64,000 nucleotides of DNA from CBDFLD01 sp965249005 (GTDB lineage Bacteria > Acidobacteriota > UBA6911), in NCBI GenBank assembly GCA_965249005.1, contig CBDFLD010000022.1, positions 1,154,847 through 1,218,846 of the forward strand. The letters are read 5' to 3'. The position numbers were made by a program, and so were the translations under genes. Positions 1 through 8,721 of this stretch are shown piece by piece. The notes under the pieces were generated by a model. It ran no database searches, was not told the DNA's origin, and worked only from the letters and a program-made list of their open reading frames with translations. The stretch's first letter is position 1, and every line of letters starts with the position of its first letter.

Positions 1-177
1 TCTATCCGGTCCTCGAGTCTAACCTCTGGTGCCAACTTGGTGCCAAACTCAGCCGCACCAGGAAGAACCAGGAGCACCTTCAATCACTCCAAATCCTTAT
101 CTTTCTTACTGGATGGTTCTTCTGAGGTCTTCTCAGTTTGGTCCTGGGGCGGACTCATAATCAGCGGGTCGTTATGA
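1..177 (+). CDS. C-terminal end of an unidentified ORF (partial, cut by window edge)
   Basis: Frame 1 is open from the first base to a TGA at 175-177, giving 58 residues with no stop. The last residues (GLIISGSL) are encoded by the tRNA-like segment at 152-172. Genes that end inside a tRNA-derived core are often integrases of elements that use that tRNA as attachment site, but nothing integrase-specific is visible in this short tail, so that identity is only inference. It could also be a chance open frame. Confidence 0.25.
   Translation, partial: SIRSSSLTSGANLVPNSAAPGRTRSTFNHSKSLSFLLDGSSEVFSVWSWGGLIISGSL
152..172 (+). repeat. 21-bp inverted duplicate of tRNA anticodon region (possible att site)
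   Basis: These 21 bases are identical to the anticodon-loop to variable-loop part of the CAT tRNA, whose matching segment lies at 485-505 in the opposite orientation. A 21-base identity is not expected by chance. Anticodon and variable-loop sequence is a common core for tyrosine integrases, so this may be an att remnant. The inverted rather than direct orientation is unusual for a simple integration and implies an inversion or an independent event. Confidence 0.6.
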
Positions 178-458
178 GATTGTAGAATTGTTGCGGCCGG
201 CGTAGGTATCGCCGGGAGCACATGACTCCAAAAGACTGTCCTTTAAGAGCCTATCGTCCCAAGTCACCGGACTGATTCCGATCGAGCTACAAAGCCTTCG
301 TTGCCGTTTTCAAAGGCCGCAATGAGGTCCGAAAAAGCGGACTCCAACGCGAGAGCGTGTGACCAAACGGGGGAATTATATGGTCAAGGAATGTTACCTA
401 TGTGTTACCTGAAACTATTCGCCGAGCTCAAATCTTTTTGCTAAACTATTGAAAAGAT
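178..458. other. non-coding stretch between att-like segment and tRNA
   Basis: No convincing gene is present. A short A/T-rich inverted repeat (aatctttt / aaaagatt, about 432-459) lies directly downstream of the tRNA 3' end and could be a weak processing or termination hairpin. It has no clear U-tract. Otherwise nothing recognisable. Confidence 0.4.
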
Positions 459-535
459 TGGTGGGCCCAGTAGGACTCGAACCTACGACCCGCTGATTAT
501 GAGTCAGCTGCTCTAACCAACTGAGCTATGGGCCC
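459..535 (-). tRNA. tRNA with CAT anticodon (Met elongator or lysidine-type Ile2)
   Basis: Read on the minus strand, a full cloverleaf is visible. The 7-bp acceptor is GGGCCCA/TGGGCCC, the D-arm carries TAGCTCAGTTGGTTAGAGC, and the anticodon stem GCTGA/TCAGC has loop CTCATAA (anticodon CAT). The T-arm is GTAGG-TTCGAGT-CCTAC, the discriminator is A, and the CCA end is encoded. Initiator tRNA is unlikely because the first acceptor pair is a normal G-C. Separating elongator Met from Ile2 (modified by TilS) needs a dedicated model. Part of the tRNA is duplicated in inverted orientation at 152-172. Confidence 0.95.
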
Positions 536-731
536 ATGAGATGGGAGAAACCGACTCGGCCCGAACATGCCGAACGGGAGCAACGAGTCAGCTCAAACGA
601 ATCATCGTAGGTTAGCATGCCCGAAAGATCGGGGCAAAGGGAATGAAACCGAGCATCGGGTTGACGCCTTGCCGTTTCTTTTTTGTGCTCGAAGCCGGTT
701 TTCTAGGAATTCGAATGGGGTGGAAGGATTA

Positions 732-1136
732 CTATCGCAACTGCGGCTCGGACTGGGAAGACTCGGCGGCCTCGAGAAATTCTTGGAGCTTGGACTCCAT
801 CGTCGGTCGGTCGATGGCTCCCATCTCGACGAGGATCTCTCCAATGAGCCTCGTTTCTGCCTTTTGAACCCGCAGCAGGTGCTGGAGGTCGTCGGTTCTG
901 AGGAAACCGAGTTTGAGCGCCGCGGCACCAAAACTCTGGTCGTAGTCCGTATGGCAGTTCAGAGTTTCCAGTACTTGAGTCTCGGACATCTTGCCTTCGC
1001 TGACTGCAATCCGGCCGATGGGCACTCGAAATATGTGCTGGGCATCCAAAGCCTGCAACACCTGCTCGCGCGTGACTAAACCTTGTTCGATCAGGTAGCT
1101 GCCAAACAACTTCAACGTTTTCTCCGCTCCATCCAC
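732..1136 (-). CDS. small MshEN/GspE N-terminal-like domain protein
   Basis: This 134-residue protein contains two copies of a helical motif of the type seen at the N-terminus of GspE/PilB/MshE ATPases: LGSYLIEQGLVTREQ-like (here FGSYLIEQGLVTREQVLQAL at about residues 11-30) and IGEILVEMGAIDRPTMES near the C-terminus. In MshE such motifs bind cyclic di-GMP. There is no ATPase domain, signal peptide or membrane segment, so it is a stand-alone adaptor or sensor. It lies downstream of rpoD on the same strand with a gap of about 220 bases in which I see nothing. The c-di-GMP role is family-based inference. Confidence 0.6.
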   Translation of the reverse strand: MDGAEKTLKLFGSYLIEQGLVTREQVLQALDAQHIFRVPIGRIAVSEGKMSETQVLETLNCHTDYDQSFGAAALKLGFLRTDDLQHLLRVQKAETRLIGEILVEMGAIDRPTMESKLQEFLEAAESSQSEPQLR

Positions 1137-1359
1137 TACGTATCGTCAGGGAGCACCCATAAGTTGAGCGGCAGATAGATGACACGACCTATTCCATTGA
1201 CAATAAATGGCTTATAACCATTCCAAGTCAACGGGAAAATCAATGCAGGCGAGAGAGGCAGACGAAGGAAAAAAATGTAGAGCCCACAGAATCCGGGAAC
1301 GGGTATCTGAAGAAGCGGTATTTCCAGCGCGGGAAAGCAATCTGAAACGAGCAAAGCGG

Positions 1360-3045
1360 CTAGTCTCGGACCAGAGAATCTTCCAGGAAGGTCTTGAGCA
1401 TTTGGCTCCTCGACGGATGGCGCAGTTTCCTCAGCGCCTTCGCCTCGATCTGACGGATGCGCTCGCGGGTCACCGAAAAACGCTGGCCCACCTCCTCTAG
1501 AGTGTGCTCGCTGCCGTCTCCTAACCCGAACCGCATCTTGATCACCTGTTCCTCTCTCGGAGTCAAGGTTTTCAAAACCGAGTCGGTCTGCTCTTTGAGA
1601 CTGATGTTCATGACCGCGTCGGCGGGAGACACGACACCCCGGTCCTCGATGAAGTCACCCAGGTGGCTGTCTTCCTCCTCGCCGATCGGCGTTTCCAGAC
1701 TAATCGGCTCCTGGGCGATCTTGAGGATCTTACGGACCTTGCTAATGGGAAAGTCCATCTTCTTGGCGATTTCCTCGCTGGTGGGCTCACGCCCGTACTC
1801 TTGCACCAGGCTGCGAGAAGTCCGAATCAGCTTGTTGATGGTTTCGATCATGTGAACCGGTATGCGAATCGTTCGGGCCTGATCGGCAATAGCCCTTGTG
1901 ATGGCCTGCCGAATCCACCAGGTCGCATAGGTCGAGAATTTGTAGCCGCGCCGGTATTCGAACTTGTCGACCGCTTTCATCAACCCAATATTTCCTTCCT
2001 GAATCAGGTCCAGAAACTGAAGTCCGCGGTTCGTATACTTCTTGGCGATCGAAACAACCAGTCGCAGGTTCGCTTCCACGAGCTCTTTCTTCGCGATGTC
2101 GGCTTCCAGCTCGCCCGCCTTGATCGTCGCAAGTGTTCTCTTCAGCTCGGGAATCGGCACGGTGGACTCTTGCTCGATTTCTTTCAACCGGCCTTCCACC
2201 AGCCGGACCTTCTTCTTTATGCTGCGGGCTTCCTCGAGGCGTCGCGGTGTCTCGAGACTTCGATTCAGCTTCCCCACTTCACGCTCCAACGCGAGGATCT
2301 CGTCGACCGTCTCCTTGATGACGCCCACCAGTCGTAGGTGCTGTCCGCCGTTGAGCTCGAGCGAGCGTACCTGCCAGGCAATGGGAATACGGTAGCGCGC
2401 CAGCATCGACAGGTTCTTCTTGTAGAGTCTGGATCCCTTCCGGCACCGAGAAAGCTTGGAGCGGATGCGATTCGCCGACCGTTCGTGCTTGCGAATGCCC
2501 TCGACAACCCCGATCACTTCCGTCTTTTTCTCTTGCAGCTTCTCCTCGGTCAACTCGTCATCGCTGAACGAGACCACCTCTCGAATCGAAAGTATCTCCT
2601 CGCTGAGCTGGTCTCCGATCGCCAGTATTTCCCTTACCACAAGGGGAGATCTGGAAATCGCTTTCAAGACGAGCTTCTGCCCGTGCTCGATTCGTTTTGC
2701 AATCTCCACCTCGCCCTCACGACTGAGCAATGGGACGGTTCCCATCTCTCTCAAATACATCCGGACGGGATCATTGGTCTTGTCGAGCGCAAGCGCTCCA
2801 TAATCCATTTCATTGTCGTCGCCGCTGCGTTTGCCCTCCTTCTTGTTCTCGTCCTGAAACTTCTGTTCGGAATCAATGACCTCGATTCCAGCGGAGCCGA
2901 ATAGGGAAAAGATACTGTCCAGTTCATCCGAGGAGCAGACTCCTTCGGGCAGCAAGTCGTTCACCTCATCGTAGAGAAGGTAACCGCGTTCCTTCCCCAT
3001 GAGGATTAGCTCTTTGACTTCCTCGTACTTTTCCTCGATAGACAC
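1360..3045 (-). CDS. rpoD: RNA polymerase primary sigma factor (sigma-70)
   Basis: This is the housekeeping sigma factor that recruits RNA polymerase to -35/-10 promoters. The 561 residues show region 1.1 at the N-terminus and region 1.2 with DPVRMYLREMG near residue 91. A long charged non-conserved region follows at about 130-320, then region 2 with NLRLVVSIAKKY, GLQFLDLIQEGNIGLMKAVDKF and the -10-melting ATWWIRQAITRAI. Region 3 follows with RIPVHMIETINK, and region 4.2 with EVGQRFSVTRERIRQIEAKA near the end. Length and domain set match full primary sigmas. The start lies 18 bp after dnaG on the same strand, giving the classical dnaG-rpoD pairing. Confidence 0.97.
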   Translation of the reverse strand: MSIEEKYEEVKELILMGKERGYLLYDEVNDLLPEGVCSSDELDSIFSLFGSAGIEVIDSEQKFQDENKKEGKRSGDDNEMDYGALALDKTNDPVRMYLREMGTVPLLSREGEVEIAKRIEHGQKLVLKAISRSPLVVREILAIGDQLSEEILSIREVVSFSDDELTEEKLQEKKTEVIGVVEGIRKHERSANRIRSKLSRCRKGSRLYKKNLSMLARYRIPIAWQVRSLELNGGQHLRLVGVIKETVDEILALEREVGKLNRSLETPRRLEEARSIKKKVRLVEGRLKEIEQESTVPIPELKRTLATIKAGELEADIAKKELVEANLRLVVSIAKKYTNRGLQFLDLIQEGNIGLMKAVDKFEYRRGYKFSTYATWWIRQAITRAIADQARTIRIPVHMIETINKLIRTSRSLVQEYGREPTSEEIAKKMDFPISKVRKILKIAQEPISLETPIGEEEDSHLGDFIEDRGVVSPADAVMNISLKEQTDSVLKTLTPREEQVIKMRFGLGDGSEHTLEEVGQRFSVTRERIRQIEAKALRKLRHPSRSQMLKTFLEDSLVRD

Positions 3046-3063
3046 TCTCGCTATCTCCTTTCC

Positions 3064-4845
3064 CTATTTCCGGGCCAACCCGTACAACTCCCGGTCCACT
3101 TGAGCTTGCTGCTGAATCAGCTGATTCAACATCTCTTCGTCCTGTGTCTTTTCGGCTTCCGATATCTTCGACAATATCTGTTGCTTATACGATGTGAGCT
3201 TCATCTTGCGCAAGGCGTTTAGAAAGCTCTGCGCTGTCTCGATCGAAAACCCCTCCGGCACCTCCTCCATCTGAAGCTGCGCCAGCAAGGATTGCTCGTT
3301 CCCACCGCCGAATTGCTCGTAAAGCTGAGAGTAGGTTACGCGCCCTTGCGTTTTCCATAGATCCAACAGCGCCCAAAAGATTTTTTCGCCGGAAAGGCCC
3401 TGAAAGTCCGCCGCCGAACAGTCCGACAAGATAATATTCTGAAGCTCCGCATTCCCCAGCAACACCTGCAGCAGTCTCTTCTCGGCAAACTTCACTTGCG
3501 GGCTCTCGGTGCGGACCTCCGACAGCTTCTTCTTTTTCTGCTGGGCCGCCTTTTTCACTTCCGCCAAGACGAGCTCGTCCTGTATTTGCAGCTTCCGGGC
3601 AAAACGAAACACGTAGTCCGACCGCTCCACCGCGTTTGGTAGTCTCGCAAGATAAGGGAGAACTGCATTGAGAACTTGTACTTTATCCTTAGGGCTGTCC
3701 AGGGCGCCTTGCATACGCATTGCGCTATCAAGTACAAAGTCCAAGTACGAAGCGGCTTGTCGCAGCCAGCTCCGAAACTCATCCGCTCCAGCGTCGCGAA
3801 TGAATGTATCCGGGTCTTGCCCGTCCGGCAACCTCAGAATCTTGACCCTGAAGTCTTGCTCCAAAAAAAGATCCAGAGATCGTTGCGCGGCGGACACTCC
3901 GGCCACATCCGGGTCGTAGCTCACGACAACATCACGTGTATACCGACCCAGCAGCTTGACTTGTTGTGCCGTCAGGCTCGTACCCAGAGAAGCAACCACA
4001 TGGGTTACGCCATGTTGAAACGGAACAATCAGATCGAAATAACCCTCTACCAGAACCGCTGAACCGACCTGTTTGATCCCGTCGCGCGCCTCGCTTAACC
4101 CATACAAGTTACGCCCTTTATTATAGATCTTGGTCTCGGGCGAATTCAAATACTTCGGCTCGGCATCTGTCAACGTTCTTCCGCCGAAGGCAATCACCCG
4201 GCCGCGCGCATCAGAGATGGGGAACATGATGCGACCTCGGAATGCGTCATAGGGTGGACGATTTGCTTCCGCCGATTGCTTGATGAGACCACAGTCGAAC
4301 AAGGATTGGCGAGCAAACCCGTTCTTTTCCATGAACCGCAGTAGCCCGTCTCCATTGCGCGGCGAATAACCGAGGCCAAAGCGCGCGACACTTTCCGAAG
4401 AGATTTCTCTGCCCTTCAAATAATCTCGAGCCGGCTTCGCCTCGTCCGCCTTCGACAAGTACTGGCAATAGAATTCCGCCGACTTCTTCATGGCTCCGCG
4501 CATCAGGTCGAAGTCCTGGTAGGATACATCGCCGCTTTTTTCCTGTTCACGACTGGGTAGTACAATCCCCTGCCGCTCCGCAAGCAGCCGAACCGATTCC
4601 GGAAACGTAATCTGCTCGATCAGCATCAGGAACTTGAAGGCGTCGCCCCCTTCCCCACACCCAAAACATCGAAAGATTTGCCGTTCCTCATTAACGTTAA
4701 AAGAGGGGGTCTTTTCACCGTGGAACGGGCATAGCGCCAAGTGATTGCGGCCCCTCTTCTTTAACGATACGTATTCGGAGATTACAGCGACGATGCTGGC
4801 CGAGTTCCGGATCTCCTCCAGAACCCCTTCATTGAAAAACGCCAC
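3064..4845 (-). CDS. dnaG: DNA primase
   Basis: DnaG synthesises the RNA primers for lagging-strand DNA synthesis. The 593-residue protein has the N-terminal CHC2 zinc ribbon (CPFHGEKTPSF then FRCFGCGEGGDAF, about residues 40-65). The RNA-polymerase core contains the Toprim signature VLVEGYFDLIV and the acidic cluster SYDPDVAG at about 255-330. A helical C-terminal domain that would bind the DnaB helicase follows. The length is typical. It is followed immediately by rpoD, as in the macromolecular synthesis operon, although rpsU is not present on its upstream side here (larB and pnp are). Confidence 0.97.
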   Translation of the reverse strand: MAFFNEGVLEEIRNSASIVAVISEYVSLKKRGRNHLALCPFHGEKTPSFNVNEERQIFRCFGCGEGGDAFKFLMLIEQITFPESVRLLAERQGIVLPSREQEKSGDVSYQDFDLMRGAMKKSAEFYCQYLSKADEAKPARDYLKGREISSESVARFGLGYSPRNGDGLLRFMEKNGFARQSLFDCGLIKQSAEANRPPYDAFRGRIMFPISDARGRVIAFGGRTLTDAEPKYLNSPETKIYNKGRNLYGLSEARDGIKQVGSAVLVEGYFDLIVPFQHGVTHVVASLGTSLTAQQVKLLGRYTRDVVVSYDPDVAGVSAAQRSLDLFLEQDFRVKILRLPDGQDPDTFIRDAGADEFRSWLRQAASYLDFVLDSAMRMQGALDSPKDKVQVLNAVLPYLARLPNAVERSDYVFRFARKLQIQDELVLAEVKKAAQQKKKKLSEVRTESPQVKFAEKRLLQVLLGNAELQNIILSDCSAADFQGLSGEKIFWALLDLWKTQGRVTYSQLYEQFGGGNEQSLLAQLQMEEVPEGFSIETAQSFLNALRKMKLTSYKQQILSKISEAEKTQDEEMLNQLIQQQAQVDRELYGLARK

Positions 4846-5079
4846 CCTTTTTTGATCCCCTTCCAGGAAATGGTCAGATCATAACCGATTTGATCCAAGT
4901 GCAAAAGGGCACGAGAAAAATCATTCATTCATTGAATGGACGGGCAAAAAAACAGCTGGGAAGATCCAACAGCGGCCCGCTCATCGGGGCATGACTCAAG
5001 ATCGACTTCGACAGAGGACACAATTCCGATCGAGCAAACCATGGCGGTTCCACCGATCCGGCAGTACCAGCAAAATCTA

Positions 5080-5829
5080 TTAGCCGCGGCGGTTGATCAG
5101 GCCGGCCACAAATCCCGCGCCAAATCCGTTGTCGATGTTGACAACCGTTACGTTCGACGCGCAACTGTTGAGCATCGCCAGAAGTGCGGCCAATCCGCCA
5201 AAGGAAGACCCGTAGCCAATGCTCGTGGGAACCGCAATAACCGGCACGCTGACCATACCGCCGACAACGCTCGCCAACGCTCCCTCCATTCCGGCGACCG
5301 CCACCACGACGCTGGCACTGTCAACATCTTCTCGAATGTCGAGCAACCGATGAATTCCGGCAATGCCCACATCGAAGGCGGTTTTTACACGATTGCCCAT
5401 CAACCTCGCCGTCAGGGCCGCCTCTTCGGCGACCTGAATGTCGGAAGTTCCCGCGCAAACGACGTAGATGACCCCTTTTCCGTAGACCTGCCGGTCTTGG
5501 ACGATGCTGGCGGCCTCGGCGGCACCGTGGTACTTGGCCCGGCGACTCACCTTTTTGATTTGCTGATAGGCTCTTCGCGTGCACCGGGTAACAAGAATGT
5601 TTGCTTTCTGGGGCAACAGGCTTCGCACGATCGATGCGATTTGAGACGGCTTCTTGCCCACCCCGAAAATAACCTCGGGGAACCCGTGGCGGAGGGTGCG
5701 GTGGTGATCCACGCGCGCGAAACCCAGATTGTCGAATGGAAGTTGTTTGAGTTGCTGCAAACCCTCGTCAGGAGAAACGTCTCCGCTGCTGACTTTTTCC
5801 AGAAGCTTCAGTAACTTGCGCTGATACAT
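5080..5829 (-). CDS. larB: LarB, pyridinium-3,5-biscarboxylic acid mononucleotide synthase
   Basis: LarB carboxylates nicotinic acid adenine dinucleotide as the first step of the nickel-pincer nucleotide cofactor pathway; its fold resembles PurE. The sequence shows the helical N-terminus (LLEKVSSGDVSPDEGLQQL), the motif GFPEVIFGVGKK, and the Rossmann-like part with VVCAGTSDIQVAEEA, GIAGIHRLL, VVAVAGMEGALASVVGG and PVIAVPTSIGYG. About 249 residues matches the family. I chose the ATG at 5829 because the upstream ATG at 5856 adds nine unusual residues. The partner genes larC and larE are not visible in this window, so the cofactor pathway must be completed elsewhere or the gene works alone. Confidence 0.9.
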   Translation of the reverse strand: MYQRKLLKLLEKVSSGDVSPDEGLQQLKQLPFDNLGFARVDHHRTLRHGFPEVIFGVGKKPSQIASIVRSLLPQKANILVTRCTRRAYQQIKKVSRRAKYHGAAEAASIVQDRQVYGKGVIYVVCAGTSDIQVAEEAALTARLMGNRVKTAFDVGIAGIHRLLDIREDVDSASVVVAVAGMEGALASVVGGMVSVPVIAVPTSIGYGSSFGGLAALLAMLNSCASNVTVVNIDNGFGAGFVAGLINRRG

Positions 5830-5915
5830 TCCCGTGGCACGGAGTCGAGCCCCCATCCCAGCGAACCGATGGCGATGAAGGGGTGAAGAGGCTCAGGTGG
5901 AAATGTTTGAAAGAA

Positions 5916-8147
5916 CTATGGAGTTCTCCGAGGTCCGCGGCTCCTGTCTCGATCCCCGCCCCTCGGCCCTCTCGACCGATCTCCCATAGGTCTCCGCGGC
6001 CGGTCCCCACGGTCTTGCCGCGGCCGCCGTTCTGGCCGTGCCGAAGGTTCCTCCGGCGGAAGCCCGGCCAACTCGCGCAATACCGCCTTGCGACTGAGTC
6101 GGATTCGATTGGGAGGTTCGATACTGATCACCTTCACCATGACTTGCTCGTCGAGGCTCAATTCATCGTTGATGTCCTCGACGCGATAGTCGGCCACCTC
6201 TGAAATATGGAGCAGACCCTCGGTTCCCGGCAGGATTTCGACAAAAGCGCCAAAGTCCACAAGCCTCGTGATCGTACCAAGATACTTCTTGCCGACTTCG
6301 GCCTCCTTGACGAGGTTCTCGATGATCTGGATCGCTTTCTGGGCCGAATCCGTGTCGGTGGAGGCGATGTTGACCTTCCCATCATCTTCGATGTCGATCT
6401 TTACCCCGGTCTCTTCGATGATGCTTCGAATTATCTTCCCTCCGGGGCCAATCACTCCGCCGATCTTATCCTTGGGAATCTGAATCGTCACGATCCGGGG
6501 TGCGTGGGGAGATATCTCCGACCGCGGCGCCGCCAGGGACTCCGCCATCTTTCCCAGTATGTGGAGCCTACCTTCCTTGGCTTGCGACAAGGCTTCGCCC
6601 ATGATTTCCCGTGTAATGCCGCCGATCTTGATGTCCATCTGCAGGCTGGTAATTCCCTTTTCGGTGCCCGCAACCTTGAAGTCCATATCACCGTAGTGGT
6701 CTTCTGCGCCCGCGATGTCCGACAGAATCGCGTACTTGTCCCCCTCCTTCACCAGTCCCATGGCTACGCCCGCCACCGGAGCTTTGATCGGAACCCCCGC
6801 GTCCATAAGAGACATGATGCCGCCGCAAACAGTTGCCATTGACGAAGAGCCATTGCTTTCGAGAATATCGGACACGACTCGAACGGTGTAAGGAAACTTC
6901 TCTTCATCCGGCATCACTCGCAAGATGCTGCGCTCGGCCAGTGCACCGTGGCCAATCTCCCTGCGCCCCGGACCACGCAGAAACTTCACTTCTCCCACGC
7001 TGAACGGGGGAAAATTGTAGTGGAGCATGAAGCGCTTCGAAGATTCTCCTTCGAGCGTGTCCAGTCGCTGCTCGTCGTCCGCCGTTCCCAAAGTGGCAGT
7101 CACCAACGCCTGGGTCTCGCCCCGGGTAAAAATCGCCGACCCGTGAGTGCGGGGAAGGACAGAGACCTCGGCTGAAATCTCCCGGATTTCGTTGAATTGC
7201 CGCCCGTCCGGCCGCAGGGATCGATCGAGGATTTCGCTGCGGAAGATCCTTTCCATCAACTGCTTATAGATTTTCCCCGCCTCGGACCGTCTCTCTACCT
7301 CCTCTTCAGGAACTGTCTCCTGAATCTCCTTCTTGACTTCGTCCAAAGCAACATAACTCGCCAGCTTACCTTCCACGTGGAGCGCGTCCGAGATCTTTTG
7401 AGAGAATTGCTCCTGGATTCTACTGTATTCCTCGCTATCCACGACCGGCTTGATCACCTCACGCTTCACCGGATTGATTTGCTGGTAAAGCTCCTTTTGG
7501 AGGCCAATGAGCTGACGGATGATCTCGTGCGCGAAATCGAGCGCCTCGGCCATTTTCTCTTCGGAAATCTCGTCGGCCCCAGCCTCCACCATGACAATGG
7601 CGTCCTCACTTCCCGCCACGGTCAAGTTGAGGCTACTTTCCTTGAGGCTACTGATCTTTGGATTGACCACGAACTCGCCGTCAGCGATCCCTATCCGGAC
7701 TGCTGCGATCGGAGTCTCAAACGGAATGGACGAACAGTACAGAGCGGTGGATGCACCCGTGATACTCATGACGTCCGGATCGTTTTCCCTGTCTGCGGAA
7801 AGCACCAGTGCCACGACCTGAGTTTCGCATTGGTACCCTTCCGGGAAGAGCGGGCGCAGCGGACGATCAATCAGGCGGCAGGTCAAGGTCTCCTTTTCGG
7901 TGTTTCTACCCTCCCGTTTGAAAAACCCGCCCGGGATCTTACCCGCGGCGTAGGTGTTTTCGCGATAGTCCACGGTTAGCGGGAAAAAGTCGATTCCTTC
8001 CCTCGGATGTTTCTGGGCACAGGCGGTGGCCAGAATTACCGTGTCTCCATAAGTAATGTATGCCGCGCCGTCGGCCTGCCTGGCGACTCTGCCCAATTCG
8101 ATAGCGAATTCACGTCCGCCTATCTCTGCTGTAGCTCGGTAAATCAT
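5916..8147 (-). CDS. pnp: polyribonucleotide nucleotidyltransferase (PNPase)
   Basis: PNPase is a phosphorolytic 3'-to-5' exoribonuclease and a core part of the RNA degradosome. The 743-residue protein shows two RNase PH-like domains, the second with GHGALAERSILRVMP and EDHYGDMDFKVAGT. A KH domain follows (DKIGGVIGPGGKIIRSI, about residue 560), then an S1 domain (YLGTITRLVDFGAFVEILPG). It ends in an Arg/Asp/Pro-rich disordered tail, longer than in many homologues and likely an RNA or protein contact region. A clear GGAGG lies upstream of the ATG. The gene follows rpsO on the same strand, the widely conserved rpsO-pnp arrangement. Confidence 0.97.
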   Translation of the reverse strand: MIYRATAEIGGREFAIELGRVARQADGAAYITYGDTVILATACAQKHPREGIDFFPLTVDYRENTYAAGKIPGGFFKREGRNTEKETLTCRLIDRPLRPLFPEGYQCETQVVALVLSADRENDPDVMSITGASTALYCSSIPFETPIAAVRIGIADGEFVVNPKISSLKESSLNLTVAGSEDAIVMVEAGADEISEEKMAEALDFAHEIIRQLIGLQKELYQQINPVKREVIKPVVDSEEYSRIQEQFSQKISDALHVEGKLASYVALDEVKKEIQETVPEEEVERRSEAGKIYKQLMERIFRSEILDRSLRPDGRQFNEIREISAEVSVLPRTHGSAIFTRGETQALVTATLGTADDEQRLDTLEGESSKRFMLHYNFPPFSVGEVKFLRGPGRREIGHGALAERSILRVMPDEEKFPYTVRVVSDILESNGSSSMATVCGGIMSLMDAGVPIKAPVAGVAMGLVKEGDKYAILSDIAGAEDHYGDMDFKVAGTEKGITSLQMDIKIGGITREIMGEALSQAKEGRLHILGKMAESLAAPRSEISPHAPRIVTIQIPKDKIGGVIGPGGKIIRSIIEETGVKIDIEDDGKVNIASTDTDSAQKAIQIIENLVKEAEVGKKYLGTITRLVDFGAFVEILPGTEGLLHISEVADYRVEDINDELSLDEQVMVKVISIEPPNRIRLSRKAVLRELAGLPPEEPSARPERRPRQDRGDRPRRPMGDRSRGPRGGDRDRSRGPRRTP

Positions 8148-8327
8148 AGGATTCCTCCATGGGGTGTTTTTTCCGCGCGAACTCGACGAGGTGGGAAGCT
8201 AGAAGTAAGTGGCAGACAGTGGTCTAGAGAACACCCAACGACATACCAGTAACAGCACTGGCGAACACCTAATCTGTGAGGTTCCATGAGGCCATGAGGC
8301 GACCGATGGCGGACGGCGGATATATCG

Positions 8328-8597
8328 CTATTTTCGGATGCCAAGTTTCTCGATTATCGCGCGATACCGATCGATGTCCTTCGATTTCAAATAGTCTAAG
8401 AGCCGTCTTCGCTTGCCGACCATCCTGAGTAAGCCTCTGCGGGAATGATGGTCTTTCGCGTGGATCTTGAAATGTTGAGTTAAGTTTCCAATCTTTTCGC
8501 TGAGTATCGCGATTTGCACCTCTGGGGAGCCCGTGTCACTCGCGTGCATTCGGTGCGTTTCCACGACATGCGTCTTCTCCTGCTTCTGGATACTCAA
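8328..8597 (-). CDS. rpsO: 30S ribosomal protein S15
   Basis: S15 binds the central domain of 16S rRNA and h20-h22 early in 30S assembly. The protein contains the family signature DTGSPEVQIAILSEKIGNLTQ and the basic segment KDHHSRRGLLRMVGKRRRLLDYL. The ATG farther upstream (8633) would add a hydrophobic extension that no S15 has. A TTG at 8597 gives exactly the usual 89 residues and is preceded at proper distance by GGAGGG, so I assign TTG as start. The gene is followed by pnp on the same strand; the 180-bp spacer is where an RNase-sensitive hairpin is found in other bacteria, but I could not define one. Confidence 0.95.
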   Translation of the reverse strand: MSIQKQEKTHVVETHRMHASDTGSPEVQIAILSEKIGNLTQHFKIHAKDHHSRRGLLRMVGKRRRLLDYLKSKDIDRYRAIIEKLGIRK

Positions 8598-8721
8598 GAC
8601 TCCCTCCGACAAAACAACGAGGAAAAGTAGCATACCCGCAGTCTCCCTTGCAAATTAAAATGAGGTGACGGCAGGCACTGATAGTATGTGGGCCAGGTGA
8701 GCACGGTCGTTTGAGGATGCT

